The position numbers were made by a program, and so were the translations under genes. A stretch of 64,000 bases of DNA from the NCBI RefSeq assembly GCF_030159595.1, contig NZ_BSKJ01000007.1, positions 124,001-188,000 of the forward strand, written 5' to 3'. This stretch comes from Pseudomonas putida. Lineage in GTDB: Bacteria; Pseudomonadota; Gammaproteobacteria; Pseudomonadales; Pseudomonadaceae. Numbering within the stretch: position 1 is the first letter of the stretch; each line of letters starts with the position of its first letter. The notes under the pieces are model-generated. The model was not told the DNA's origin, did no database searches, and worked only from the letters and a program-made list of their open reading frames with translations. Below, piece after piece: positions 17,122 through 25,640 of the stretch.

Positions 17122-17904
17122 ATGGCCTGGTCCGCCACCCAGTATTCCCTGTTCGAAGATGAACGCACCCGCGCTGTGCGCGACCTGCTCGCTGCCATCC
17201 CGACCCCGCCGCGCCCGGTGCGCCACGCCACCGATCTGGGCTGCGGCCCAGGCAACTCCACCGAAGTGCTGCTGCAACGTTACCCCGATGCTCAGGTAAC
17301 GGCGCTGGACAGCGACCCGGACATGATCGACAAGGCCCGCGAGCGCAAACGGCTGTGCATCCCCCGGGTACGCACGGCCATCGCTGACATCGCCAGCTGG
17401 TCCGCCCCGGAGCCACAGGACTTGATCCTGGCCAATGCCTCGCTGCAATGGGTCCCCGACCACGCGTCGCTGTACCCGCATCTGGTGCGCCAGTTGAGCG
17501 AAGGCGCCAGCCTGGCCGTGCAAACCCCGGACAATCTCGACGAACCGGCCCACCGGCAATTGCGCGAAATTGCCAGCCAAGGCCCCTGGGCGGCGAAGTT
17601 CGTCGACTTCCAGTTGCCACCCCGGCACAGCGCGGCGTTCTACTACGACCTGCTCAGCCCGTTGTGCGCGCGGGTGGACGTGTGGCGCACCACCTATCAC
17701 CACCCTTTGCCGGGTGGCGCCGAAGCCGTAGTGGAATGGTTCAAGGGTTCGGCGTTACGACCTTACCTGGCCAGGCTAGATGAGCAGGAGCAGGCCGACT
17801 TCTTGCAGATGTACCTGCAAGCCATGCAGCGCGACTACCCACCGGCCACCGATGGCAAGGTGCTGTTGCCGTTCCCGCGGTTGTTCGTGATCGCTACCCG
17901 CTAG
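17122..17904 (+). CDS. tam: Trans-aconitate 2-methyltransferase
   Basis: 260 residues. SAM-dependent methyltransferase with the Rossmann motif DLGCGPGNSTEVLLQRYPDA near residue 38-57, then ALDSDPDMI and LILANASLQWVPDH (motif post-II), as in E. coli Tam. It methylates trans-aconitate, a toxic side product of cis-aconitate that inhibits aconitase. Length matches the family (about 252-260). AGGAG at 17111-17115 supports the ATG at 17122. Its last 11 bases overlap the convergent DUF2784 gene. Confidence 0.9.
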   Translation: MAWSATQYSLFEDERTRAVRDLLAAIPTPPRPVRHATDLGCGPGNSTEVLLQRYPDAQVTALDSDPDMIDKARERKRLCIPRVRTAIADIASWSAPEPQDLILANASLQWVPDHASLYPHLVRQLSEGASLAVQTPDNLDEPAHRQLREIASQGPWAAKFVDFQLPPRHSAAFYYDLLSPLCARVDVWRTTYHHPLPGGAEAVVEWFKGSALRPYLARLDEQEQADFLQMYLQAMQRDYPPATDGKVLLPFPRLFVIATR

Positions 17905-18265
17905 GCCGACGCCAGCGCCAGGCCACATAGCTGTAGACGCCGAGGTTGAGCAGCAGCACAACGCTGCCTAGCTGCAGTTGAATGTGCGGGGTCAGCCCGG
18001 CGGGGTAGATCAGCGGCCAGATGTAGTGCTCGACGAAACCACCCTGATAGCCCGCATCGCCGGCCGCACGGCGCATGTGGTTTTCCCAGGCGGTGAGCGG
18101 GCAGCCCAGGTGCAGGCATTCCACCGCCAGGCCCCAGGCCAGGGCCGGCAACTGGATGAGCAGGGCGGGGCGCCACTTGAGCACCAGCAGCCCGCCGAAT
18201 AGCACCAGCAGGATGAAGGCCAGGTGCAGCAACACCAGGGTGTCGGCGGCCAGGCGGTAGAGCAT
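17894..18265 (-). CDS. DUF2784 membrane protein
   Basis: 123 residues with about four hydrophobic helices (LVLLHLAFILLVLFGGLLVL, LIQLPALAWGLAVECL, IQLQLGSVVLLLNLGVYSYVAW). It has the family signature CPLTAWENHMRR...GGFVEHYIWPLIYP. It is a small integral membrane protein of unknown function found widely in proteobacteria. It overlaps the 3' end of tam on the opposite strand. Confidence 0.85.
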   Translation of the reverse strand: MLYRLAADTLVLLHLAFILLVLFGGLLVLKWRPALLIQLPALAWGLAVECLHLGCPLTAWENHMRRAAGDAGYQGGFVEHYIWPLIYPAGLTPHIQLQLGSVVLLLNLGVYSYVAWRWRRPSG

Positions 18266-18322
18266 GGAGAGTGTGCCCGTGGGTTGGCGTTATCCCAGCA
18301 TAGTTGGGTCGCCTGTGCTGGC

Positions 18323-19192
18323 CTACATCCCTTCCTCGACCATCTGCAAAAAGGTCGCCACCACCCGCCGCGTACGCTGCTCGCTCAGGCAAACCAGTGT
18401 CTCGGTCAAATGCCGCTGGCAATCCACAATCGGCAACGCACACACCCGCGCATCGGCACCAAACTCCGCCGCTGACACCACCCCCACGCCGATCCCCACA
18501 ACCACCGCTTCCCGCGCCGCCTCGCGTCCCTCCACCTGGATCGCCGGGCGAATCCGCAGCCCGGCCCGTTGCATCTCTTCTTCCAGCGTCTGGCGCGTTA
18601 CCGAGCCGGGCTCGCGCAGCACCAGCGGGGTGTCGTCCAGGTCGGCCAGGCTGATCGAGCCTCGGCTGGCCCAGGGGTGGTGGTGGGAAACGAACGCCAC
18701 CATCGGGTCGCGGCGCAGCGGTAGGCAATGCAACCGCTCATCGTCCACATCCCGGCCCAGCAGCGCCAGGTCGGCCTGGTAGCTGAACAGCCTGGCCAGC
18801 GACTCATCGGTGTTGCCGGTCTCGATCTTTACCTGGATGCCCGGGTAGCGCTGGCAGAAGCGGGCGATCTGCGGCAACACATGCACCGGTGCGTCCACCG
18901 CCAGGACCAGGCTACCAGTTTGCAGTGCGCGTGAATCCTGCAGCAGGTCATGGGCCTCGGCCTCGCAGGCGAACAGGCGCTGGCTAATGCCCAGCAGGCG
19001 CTCGCCAAGGTCGGTGAGCTGCACCGAACGCTTGTTGCGGTGGAACAGTAATACCCCAAAGCGCTCTTCCAGCTTGCGCACCTGGTCCGACACCGCAGGC
19101 TGGGTAAGAAACAGCTTTTCCGCCGCGCGGGTAAAGCTGCCGTGCACGGCCACCGCGTGGAAGGCCTTGAGTTGTGCGTGAGAAACCGACAT
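18323..19192 (-). CDS. LysR regulator of the phosphonate-associated class
   Basis: 289 residues. HTH (SHAQLKAFHAVAVHGSFTRAAEKLFLTQPAVSDQVRKLEERFG equivalent) and a short LysR effector domain (SLVLAVDAPVHVLPQIARFCQRYPGIQVKIETGNTDESL region). Length and sequence style fit the aminoethylphosphonate-associated LysR group (TIGR03339 as I recall it). It is divergent from an organophosphate-type MFS gene and an FAD oxidase of the aminophosphonate class, which supports the assignment. ATG 19192 has GAGG 5 bases upstream; GTG 19198 is the alternative. Confidence 0.8.
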   Translation of the reverse strand: MSVSHAQLKAFHAVAVHGSFTRAAEKLFLTQPAVSDQVRKLEERFGVLLFHRNKRSVQLTDLGERLLGISQRLFACEAEAHDLLQDSRALQTGSLVLAVDAPVHVLPQIARFCQRYPGIQVKIETGNTDESLARLFSYQADLALLGRDVDDERLHCLPLRRDPMVAFVSHHHPWASRGSISLADLDDTPLVLREPGSVTRQTLEEEMQRAGLRIRPAIQVEGREAAREAVVVGIGVGVVSAAEFGADARVCALPIVDCQRHLTETLVCLSEQRTRRVVATFLQMVEEGM

Positions 19193-19435
19193 GACCACCT
19201 CAGTAACAAGCTGAGCTTATGTGTGAAATACGATAAATCGATTTTATTTATCTTAGCGCAACTGTTTCCATGCATGTCAGCCCGACGCTGGCACCACGAA
19301 TGCCGCCAGGGCCATGGTGCCCACACGGTGCCATCTGACCCGATGACAGCCTTGTCATCGCTGTGCGTAACACAAGAACAAGACAGGCGTTTCTTCACAT
19401 TCTGCCGGCACACTTGAGCAAGAGGTCAGACGTAC

Positions 19436-20752
19436 ATGAATCAATCACTAGCCGCGTTCAAACGTTGGCGCATCCAGATTTTCGCCATCACCTGGCTGGC
19501 CTATGCCGCCTTCTACTTCACCCGCAAAGCCTTCTCGGTGGCCAAGTTGGGCATCGCCGAAGACCCCAACTTCATGCTCGACAAGGCCGCCATGGCCAAC
19601 CTCGACGCCATCTATCTGGCCGCTTATGCCGTGGGCCAGTTCACCTGGGGCATGCTCGCCGACCGCTTCGGCCCGCGTGTGGTGGTGTTGGGCGGGTTGC
19701 TGATTTCCGCTGTGGCGGCGGTGGTGATGGGCAGCTACGCCACCTTCCCGATCTTCGCCACCTGCATGCTGGTGCAGGGCTTGGCGCAGTCCACTGGCTG
19801 GGCCGGCTTGTGCAAGAACATCGGCAGCTTCTTCCCGGCCTCGCAGCGCGGGCGGGTGCTGGGGTTGTGGAGTTCCTGCTATGCCTTCGGCGGCCTGGTG
19901 GCTTCGCCGTTCGCGGGGTGGTGGGCCTATACCCTGGTTGGCACTTGGCACGCAGCGTTCTTCTCCAGTGCCGCGGTAGTGGCGTTGGTCGCGGTGCTGT
20001 TTTTCTTCCTGCAGCGCAACACGCCTGAAGACGTCGGCCTGCCGGCGGTGGAGCCCGAGCCGCAGAGCATGGCCCCTGCCGGCAACCTGTGCAGCGTGTG
20101 GGCGCCGCTGAAGGAGATTCTGCGCAACCGCACTGTGATGACCCTGGGCCTGGCGTACTTCCTGTTGAAGCCCGCGCGCTACGCCATCCTGCTATGGGGG
20201 CCTGTGATCGTGTTCGAGCAGATGCCTTCGGTGGGCAAGGTCGGCGCAGCGATCATTCCGACCGCCTTCGAACTGGCCGGGCTGCTCGGCCCGATCATCA
20301 TCGGCCTGGCCTCCGACAAGCTGTTCGGCGCCCGGCGTATGCCGGCCTGTGTCATCAGCCTGGTGCTGTTGACCATGACCCTGGCAGCGTTCATGGCGGC
20401 CATGCACACCGGCAGCGTGATGCTGGTGGTGGCCTTGCTGTTTGTCATGGGCCTGACCCTGTACGGGCCGGATTCGATGATCAGCGGCGCTGCAGCCATC
20501 GACTTCGGCACCGCCAAGGCCGGCGCCACTGCGGCGGGGTTCGTCAACGGCTGTGGTTCGGTGGGCGCGGTGCTGGGTGGGCTGCTGCCGGGGTATTTCG
20601 ATGGCGTCACGGTGTTCATCGTGTTCGCCGGCTGCGCGCTGTTCTCGGCGCTGGTGCTGCTGCCGCACTGGAACAGCCGCCCGGCCAGCACCCCACAAAG
20701 CGCCGATGTGGCACCGAATACCAGCATGGCAATCAAGCCACTGCGTACCTGA
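19436..20752 (+). CDS. MFS transporter, GlpT/UhpT-like (organophosphate/phosphonate) family
   Basis: 438 residues, about 12 helices. It begins with a cytoplasmic N-terminus and AYAAFYFTRKAFSVAK, the YxxR/K segment characteristic of the organophosphate:phosphate antiporters. It continues with DAIYLAAYAVGQFTWGMLADRFGPR (motif A), STGWAGLCKNIGSFFP and a C-terminal GLTLYGPDSMISGAAAIDFG segment, also family-like. In its LysR/FAD oxidase context it probably imports an aminophosphonate such as 2-aminoethylphosphonate. A 15-base gap to the oxidase gene indicates an operon. Confidence 0.85.
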   Translation: MNQSLAAFKRWRIQIFAITWLAYAAFYFTRKAFSVAKLGIAEDPNFMLDKAAMANLDAIYLAAYAVGQFTWGMLADRFGPRVVVLGGLLISAVAAVVMGSYATFPIFATCMLVQGLAQSTGWAGLCKNIGSFFPASQRGRVLGLWSSCYAFGGLVASPFAGWWAYTLVGTWHAAFFSSAAVVALVAVLFFFLQRNTPEDVGLPAVEPEPQSMAPAGNLCSVWAPLKEILRNRTVMTLGLAYFLLKPARYAILLWGPVIVFEQMPSVGKVGAAIIPTAFELAGLLGPIIIGLASDKLFGARRMPACVISLVLLTMTLAAFMAAMHTGSVMLVVALLFVMGLTLYGPDSMISGAAAIDFGTAKAGATAAGFVNGCGSVGAVLGGLLPGYFDGVTVFIVFAGCALFSALVLLPHWNSRPASTPQSADVAPNTSMAIKPLRT

Positions 20753-20767
20753 AAGGAAAGCGAGCAA

Positions 20768-22159
20768 ATGAGACCCTTCTGGCTGCAACAGGCCCTGGAT
20801 TCGGCGCAGGAGGCGGTGTGCCCACCGCTGCAAGGCGATACCCGTTGCGATGTGTGCATCGTCGGCGGCGGCTACACCGGCCTGTGGACGGCGCTGATGC
20901 TCAAGGAGGCGGTGCCGGCGCTGGACATCGTGCTGATCGAGGCGGATGTCTGCGGCGCTGGCGCCAGTGGCCGCAACGGGGGTTGTGCATTGTCCTGGTC
21001 GGCCAAGTACTTCACCCTCGAACGCCTGTTCGGAGTGGCCGAGGCGGTGCGCCTGGTGCGCGAGTCGGAGCGCAGCATCGGTGATATCGGCACCTTCTGT
21101 GCGGCCAACGGCATCGACTGTGACTACCGCCTGGACGGCACGTTGTACACCGCCACCAATGCGGCCCAGGTCGGCGCCACCGACGCAGTGATCGCGGCGT
21201 TGGAGCAGAAGGGTATCAATTCGTTCCGCCGCCTGCCGCTGGAGCAGGTGCAGCGCCTGGCAGGTTCGGCGCGGCATCTGGAAGGCTGGTTCTCTCCGGC
21301 CGCCGCCACCGTGCAGCCGGGCAAGCTGGTGCGCGGCTTGCGCCGGGTGGCCTTGCAGCGCGGCGTGCGCATCCATGAAGGCACAGCCATGACCGGCCTG
21401 GAGCATGGCGCCCCGGTGCAGGTGCGTACGGCCAACGGCACAGTGCGCGCCGACCGCGTGGTGTTGGGCCTGAATGCCTGGATGGCGCGGGCCTTCCCGC
21501 AGTTCGAGCGCAGCGTGGCGATCGTTTCCAGCGACATGGTGATTACCGAGCCGTGCCCCGAGCTGCTGCGCGAGATCGGCCTGGACAGCGGCGTCAGTGT
21601 GCTCGACTCACGCATTTTCGTGCACTACTACCACAACACCTCCGACGGCCGGCTGATGCTTGGCAAAGGCGGCAATACCTTTGCCTATGGCGGGCGCATG
21701 TTGCCGGTGTTCGACCAGCCATCGCCGTACCGGCCATTGTTGCGCGAAAGCCTGGGCGGGTTTTTCCCGGCCTTGGCCGAGGTACCGCTGGCGGCCAGCT
21801 GGAACGGCCCGTCGGACCGCTCGGTGACCGGCTTGCCGTTCTTTGGCCGGCTGGACGGGCAGGGCAACGTGTTCTACGGCTTTGGCTACTCTGGCAGTGG
21901 CGTGGGGCCGTGCCACATGGGCGGGCAGATTCTGTCGTCGCTGGCACTGGGGCTGGATAACCCGTGGACCCGCTCGCCGCTGGTCAAGGGGCCGCTGGGG
22001 CTGTTCCCTCCCGAGCCTATCCGCTACCTGGGTTCGCTGATGGTGCGCAATGCCATCCGCCGCAAGGAACGCGCCGAAGACCAAGGCGTGCGGCCGCGCC
22101 GGCTGGATGTGCGTCTGGCGCGGTTTGCAGCGGCAGCGGGCAAGGCCGATAAAGGCTGA
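20768..22159 (+). CDS. FAD-dependent aminophosphonate-type oxidoreductase (DadA-like)
   Basis: 463 residues. An N-terminal dinucleotide fold carries DVCIVGGGYTGLWTALML (about 28-45) and the acid VLIEAD. GAGASGRNGGCALSW is the flavin loop of the DAO superfamily. The C-terminal GLPFFGRLDGQGNVFYGFGYSGSGVGPCHMGG stretch closes the FAD site. It matches the putative aminophosphonate oxidase class (TIGR03329 as I recall), which sits with AEP transport and catabolism genes. Likely reaction: oxidative deamination or demethylation of an aminophosphonate or an N-methyl derivative. An AAAGGAAAG site supports the ATG. Confidence 0.85.
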   Translation: MRPFWLQQALDSAQEAVCPPLQGDTRCDVCIVGGGYTGLWTALMLKEAVPALDIVLIEADVCGAGASGRNGGCALSWSAKYFTLERLFGVAEAVRLVRESERSIGDIGTFCAANGIDCDYRLDGTLYTATNAAQVGATDAVIAALEQKGINSFRRLPLEQVQRLAGSARHLEGWFSPAAATVQPGKLVRGLRRVALQRGVRIHEGTAMTGLEHGAPVQVRTANGTVRADRVVLGLNAWMARAFPQFERSVAIVSSDMVITEPCPELLREIGLDSGVSVLDSRIFVHYYHNTSDGRLMLGKGGNTFAYGGRMLPVFDQPSPYRPLLRESLGGFFPALAEVPLAASWNGPSDRSVTGLPFFGRLDGQGNVFYGFGYSGSGVGPCHMGGQILSSLALGLDNPWTRSPLVKGPLGLFPPEPIRYLGSLMVRNAIRRKERAEDQGVRPRRLDVRLARFAAAAGKADKG

Positions 22160-22256
22160 TGAGATTTCTTGTCGATCCCATGCTTGAGGGCGTATAAAAT
22201 GCACCCACTTTTGGCCGGTCGCTTCCTGAACCGGCCGCTGAAACAAGAGAGTCGAC

Positions 22257-22967
22257 ATGGGCGCACAGTGGAAAGCCAAACATAGAGAAACAGCGGCCAA
22301 TGCCAAAGGCAAGGTCATGGGCAAGCTGTCCAAGGAAATCCAGATCGCTGCCAAGTCGGGCGCCGATCCTGACATGAACCCGCGCCTGCGCCTGGCCATC
22401 GTGCAAGCCAAAAAGGCCTCGATGACCCGCGAGACCCTTGAGCGGGCGATTCGCAAGGGGGCTGGCCTGGACGGCGATACCGTGCAGTACCACGCCGTCA
22501 GCTACGAAGGCTTCGCCCCGCACCAGGTGCCGCTGATCGTCGAGTGCCTGACCGATAACGTCAACCGCACTGTCGCACAAATCCGCGTACTGTTCCGCAA
22601 GGGCCAGCTAGGTGCCAGCGGTTCGGTGGCCTGGGACTTCAACCACGTCGGCCTGATCGAAGCCACCCCGGAAGGCGATGCCGACCCGGAAATGGCGGCC
22701 ATCGAAGCCGGTGCCCAGGACTTCGAGGAAGGTGAAGAAGAGGGCTCGACCCTGTTCATCACCGATACCACCGACCTGGACGCGGTGCAGAAGGCCCTGC
22801 CAGAGCACGGCTTCACCGTGACCTCGGCTAAGATCGGCTACACCCCGAAAAACCCGGTAAGTGCTGCCGGCCTGAGCGCTGAAGCGTTGGCTGAGGTTGA
22901 AGCGTTCCTCGAAGCGATCGACGAGAACGATGATGTGCAGAACGTGTACGTCGGGCTGACTGACTGA
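22257..22967 (+). CDS. YebC/PmpR family protein (YeeN-type paralogue)
   Basis: 236 residues. MGAQWKAKHRETAANAKGKVMGKLSKEI is the start of the YeeN-type paralogue; the ruvC-linked YebC begins MAGHSKWANIKHRK. It then shows the conserved core NPRLRLAIVQAKKASMTRETLERAIRKGAG, YEGFAPHQVPLIVECLTDNVNRT and an acidic FEEGEEEG patch. Members bind DNA as regulators and, more recently, some have been linked to ribosome rescue at proline stretches. The start ATG lies 6 bases after AGAGAG. Confidence 0.9.
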   Translation: MGAQWKAKHRETAANAKGKVMGKLSKEIQIAAKSGADPDMNPRLRLAIVQAKKASMTRETLERAIRKGAGLDGDTVQYHAVSYEGFAPHQVPLIVECLTDNVNRTVAQIRVLFRKGQLGASGSVAWDFNHVGLIEATPEGDADPEMAAIEAGAQDFEEGEEEGSTLFITDTTDLDAVQKALPEHGFTVTSAKIGYTPKNPVSAAGLSAEALAEVEAFLEAIDENDDVQNVYVGLTD

Positions 22968-22978
22968 TCTGCTTTTCC

Positions 22979-22996
22979 GGGGCCGCTTTGCGGCCC
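22979..22996 (+). terminator. Hairpin after the YebC paralogue
   Basis: GGGCCGC-TTT-GCGGCCC stem-loop 12 bases past the stop codon, preceded by GCTTTTCC. It is immediately followed by a REP pair. Confidence 0.55.
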
Positions 22997-22997
22997 A

Positions 22998-23078
22998 TCG
23001 CGACACAAGGCCGCTTCTACAGGGACCGCACCTGCCCAGGGCCTGTGCGGTCCCTGTAGGAGCGGCCTTGTGCCGCGA
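22998..23078. repeat. Inverted pair of REP elements
   Basis: TCGCGACACAAGGCCGC... (22998-23031) and its near-exact reverse complement ending ...GCGGCCTTGTGCCGCGA (23045-23078). The units can fold into one long hairpin that includes GGGACCGCAC / GTGCGGTCCC. Confidence 0.8.
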
Positions 23079-23121
23079 AACGAGGCAAAGCCCTCGCCTG
23101 CGGTCTGGAGCCGAACCCTTG

Positions 23122-24066
23122 ATGAATCCCACCTTCGCCTCCCTCAGCCTTGCCCACCTGCGCACCCTCGACCACCTGTTGCAGCTGAAAAACCTCAGCC
23201 ACGCCGCCGAGCGCCTGGGTGTCAGCCAGTCGGCCCTGAGCCGCCAGCTGGCTCACCTGCGTGAAGCGTTCGACGACCCGCTGCTGGTCCGTCAAGGCCG
23301 TGGCTATGTACTCAGCGAACACGCCGAAGCACTGGTCGAGCCCCTGCGCCAGGTCCTCGAAGAACTGAGTGCCTTGCGCCAGCCCGCTGTATTCGATCCG
23401 GCGCGCTGCGAGCGGCGCTTCTGCCTGGCTGCCTCGGACTATGTGGCCGAGCACATGCTGCCGTTACTGGTGGCAGCGCTGGAGCATGAAGCACCGGGGG
23501 TATCGCTGGAATACCGTACCTGGCAGGCCGGCCAGTATGCCTTGCTGGCCAGCGGCGAGATCGACCTGGCCACTACGCTGTTCGACGAGTCGCCACCCAA
23601 CCTGCACGGGCGGTTGCTGGGCGAGGACCGGGCCGTGTGCCTGATGCGTCAGGACCACCCGCTGGCCGCCCATGGCGCACTCAGCCAGGCCGATTACCTG
23701 GCGCATAAGCATGTGCGTATTTCCGGCGGTGGCGACAAGGACAGCTTCATCGACCGCCACCTGCGCGCCCAAGGCCTGCAGCGACGGGTTAGCCTGGAAG
23801 TGCCGTTCTTCTCCGCCACTGTGCAGGTGATCGCCAACAGCCAGGCCGTCGCAACCGTGCCCGAGCATATAGCCCGGCAACTGTGCCGCCTGAACGACCT
23901 GGCCTGGCGGCCGCTGGGGTTTATCGATCACAGCCAGCGCTACTGGGTGGTGTGGCACCAGCGCCTGCAGGCCTCGGCCGAACACCGCTGGCTGCGCAAC
24001 CGGGTGTTCGAACTGTGGCGCCAGTCGCAGTTCGGGGTGCAGGGTGGGCATGCGGGTTTGCCATAG
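23122..24066 (+). CDS. LysR-family regulator next to decarboxylase gene
   Basis: 314 residues with HTH (LRTLDHLLQLKNLSHAAERLGVSQSALSRQLAHLREAFDDPLLVR region) of the NodD/LinR-like LysR branch, where DDPLLVRQGRGYVLS follows the HTH. The effector domain is complete (RRFCLAASDYVAEHMLPLLVAAL, then GEDRAVCLMRQDHPLA). The ATG at 23122 has GGAG 11 bases upstream. It is same-strand and 81 bases ahead of the aromatic amino acid decarboxylase gene, which it may control. Confidence 0.88.
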   Translation: MNPTFASLSLAHLRTLDHLLQLKNLSHAAERLGVSQSALSRQLAHLREAFDDPLLVRQGRGYVLSEHAEALVEPLRQVLEELSALRQPAVFDPARCERRFCLAASDYVAEHMLPLLVAALEHEAPGVSLEYRTWQAGQYALLASGEIDLATTLFDESPPNLHGRLLGEDRAVCLMRQDHPLAAHGALSQADYLAHKHVRISGGGDKDSFIDRHLRAQGLQRRVSLEVPFFSATVQVIANSQAVATVPEHIARQLCRLNDLAWRPLGFIDHSQRYWVVWHQRLQASAEHRWLRNRVFELWRQSQFGVQGGHAGLP

Positions 24067-24147
24067 CAGGTATGCGCGAAGCGGGGTTATTCGCTGCGGC
24101 ACAGGTGCCTAGACTGGGGGCAGTGGAACAATCACAGGAGCCCCCAC

Positions 24148-25560
24148 GTGACCCCCGAGCAATTCCGTCAGTACGGCCACCAACTGATCGACCTGATCGC
24201 CGACTACCGGCAAACCGTCGGCGAACGCCCGGTCATGGCTCAAGTCGAGCCCGGCTACCTCAAGGCCGCCTTGCCCGCAACCGCGCCACAGCAAGGCGAA
24301 CCCTTCGAGGCCATCCTCGACGATGTCAACCAGCTGGTCATGCCTGGCCTGTCCCATTGGCAGCACCCGGACTTCTACGGCTACTTCCCCTCTAACGGCA
24401 CCCTGTCATCGGTGCTCGGCGATTTTCTCAGCACCGGCCTGGGCGTGCTGGGCCTGTCGTGGCAGTCCAGCCCGGCACTGAGCGAGCTGGAAGAAACCAC
24501 CCTCGACTGGCTACGCCAGTTGCTCGGCCTGTCGGGCCAATGGAGCGGGGTGATCCAGGACACCGCGTCGACCAGCACCCTGGTAGCGCTGATCAGCGCC
24601 CGTGAGCGCGCGACCGACTACGCCTTGGTACGCGGCGGCCTGCAGGCCGAAGCCAAGCCTTTGATCGTGTATGTCAGTGCGCATGCCCACAGCTCGGTAG
24701 ACAAGGCCGCGCTGCTGGCAGGTTTTGGCCGCGACAATATCCGCCTCATCCCCACTGACGAACGTTATGCTCTACGCCCAGAGGCGTTGCGGGCGGCGAT
24801 TGAGCAGGACCTGGCTGCTGGCAACCAACCCTGCGCGGTCGTGGCCACCACGGGCACCACGACCACCACCGCCCTCGACCCGCTGCGCCCGATCGGCGAG
24901 ATCGCCCAGGCCTACGGCCTGTGGCTGCATGTGGACTCGGCCATGGCCGGTTCGGCGATGATCCTGCCTGAGTGCCGCTGGATGTGGGATGGCATCGAGC
25001 TGGCCGATTCGGTGGTGGTCAACGCCCACAAGTGGCTGGGTGTGGCCTTCGATTGCTCGATCTACTATGTGCGCGACCCGCAGCACCTGATCCGGGTGAT
25101 GAGCACCAACCCCAGCTACCTGCAGTCAGCGGTGGATGGCGAGGTGAAGAATCTGCGTGACTGGGGCATTCCGCTGGGCCGTCGGTTCCGTGCCTTGAAG
25201 CTATGGTTCATGTTGCGCAGCGAGGGAGTCGAGGCATTGCAGGCACGGTTGCGGCGCGACCTGGACAATGCTCAGTGGCTGGCGGGGCAGGTTGGGGCTG
25301 CTGCTGAGTGGGAGGTGTTGGCGCCGGTGCAGTTGCAGACCCTGTGCATTCGCCATCGGCCGGCGGGGCTGGCAGGGGAGGGGCTGGATGTGTACACCAA
25401 AGGGTGGGCCGAGCGGCTGAATGCATCTGGCGAGGCGTATGTGACGCCGGCGACGTTGGATGGGCGGTGGATGGTGCGGATTTCGATTGGTGCGCTGCCG
25501 ACCGAGCGGGGGGATGTCGAGCGGCTCTGGCTGCACCTGCAGGAAGCGGTTAAAGGCTGA
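24148..25560 (+). CDS. Aromatic L-amino acid decarboxylase (PLP group II)
   Basis: 470 residues. Group II PLP decarboxylase: HPDFYGYFPSNGTLSSVLGDFLS near residue 73-95, the cofactor-stacking His in SAHAHSSVDKA (His181), HVDSAMAGSAMILPE with Asp263, and the PLP lysine in VVNAHKWLGV (Lys295). From memory, the KT2440 homologue (PP_2552) prefers L-DOPA over tyrosine, tryptophan or phenylalanine. It would produce dopamine-like amines in the cytoplasm. Start is GTG at 24148 with AGGAG 7 bases upstream. The LysR gene just ahead is the likely regulator. Confidence 0.9.
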   Translation: MTPEQFRQYGHQLIDLIADYRQTVGERPVMAQVEPGYLKAALPATAPQQGEPFEAILDDVNQLVMPGLSHWQHPDFYGYFPSNGTLSSVLGDFLSTGLGVLGLSWQSSPALSELEETTLDWLRQLLGLSGQWSGVIQDTASTSTLVALISARERATDYALVRGGLQAEAKPLIVYVSAHAHSSVDKAALLAGFGRDNIRLIPTDERYALRPEALRAAIEQDLAAGNQPCAVVATTGTTTTTALDPLRPIGEIAQAYGLWLHVDSAMAGSAMILPECRWMWDGIELADSVVVNAHKWLGVAFDCSIYYVRDPQHLIRVMSTNPSYLQSAVDGEVKNLRDWGIPLGRRFRALKLWFMLRSEGVEALQARLRRDLDNAQWLAGQVGAAAEWEVLAPVQLQTLCIRHRPAGLAGEGLDVYTKGWAERLNASGEAYVTPATLDGRWMVRISIGALPTERGDVERLWLHLQEAVKG

Positions 25561-25568
25561 GATTGCTG

Positions 25569-25613
25569 GGGCCGCGTTGCGGCCCATTCGCGGCACAAGG
25601 CCGCTCCCACAAA
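25569..25613 (+). terminator. Hairpin plus single REP unit after the decarboxylase
   Basis: GGGCCGC-GTT-GCGGCCC (25569-25585) followed by one REP unit (CGCGGCACAAGGCCGCTCCCACA, about 25589-25611). It lies between the convergent decarboxylase and TonB receptor genes. Confidence 0.6.
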
Positions 25614-25640
25614 AAGCCAGAGCGGGTCTGGAGGCAAGGA

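Noticed and set aside
15586..17703. 705-codon open frame antisense to the first TonB receptor and tam
   Set aside because: Runs across two recognised plus-strand genes and their gap. Translation is Val/Gly/Arg-rich without domains.
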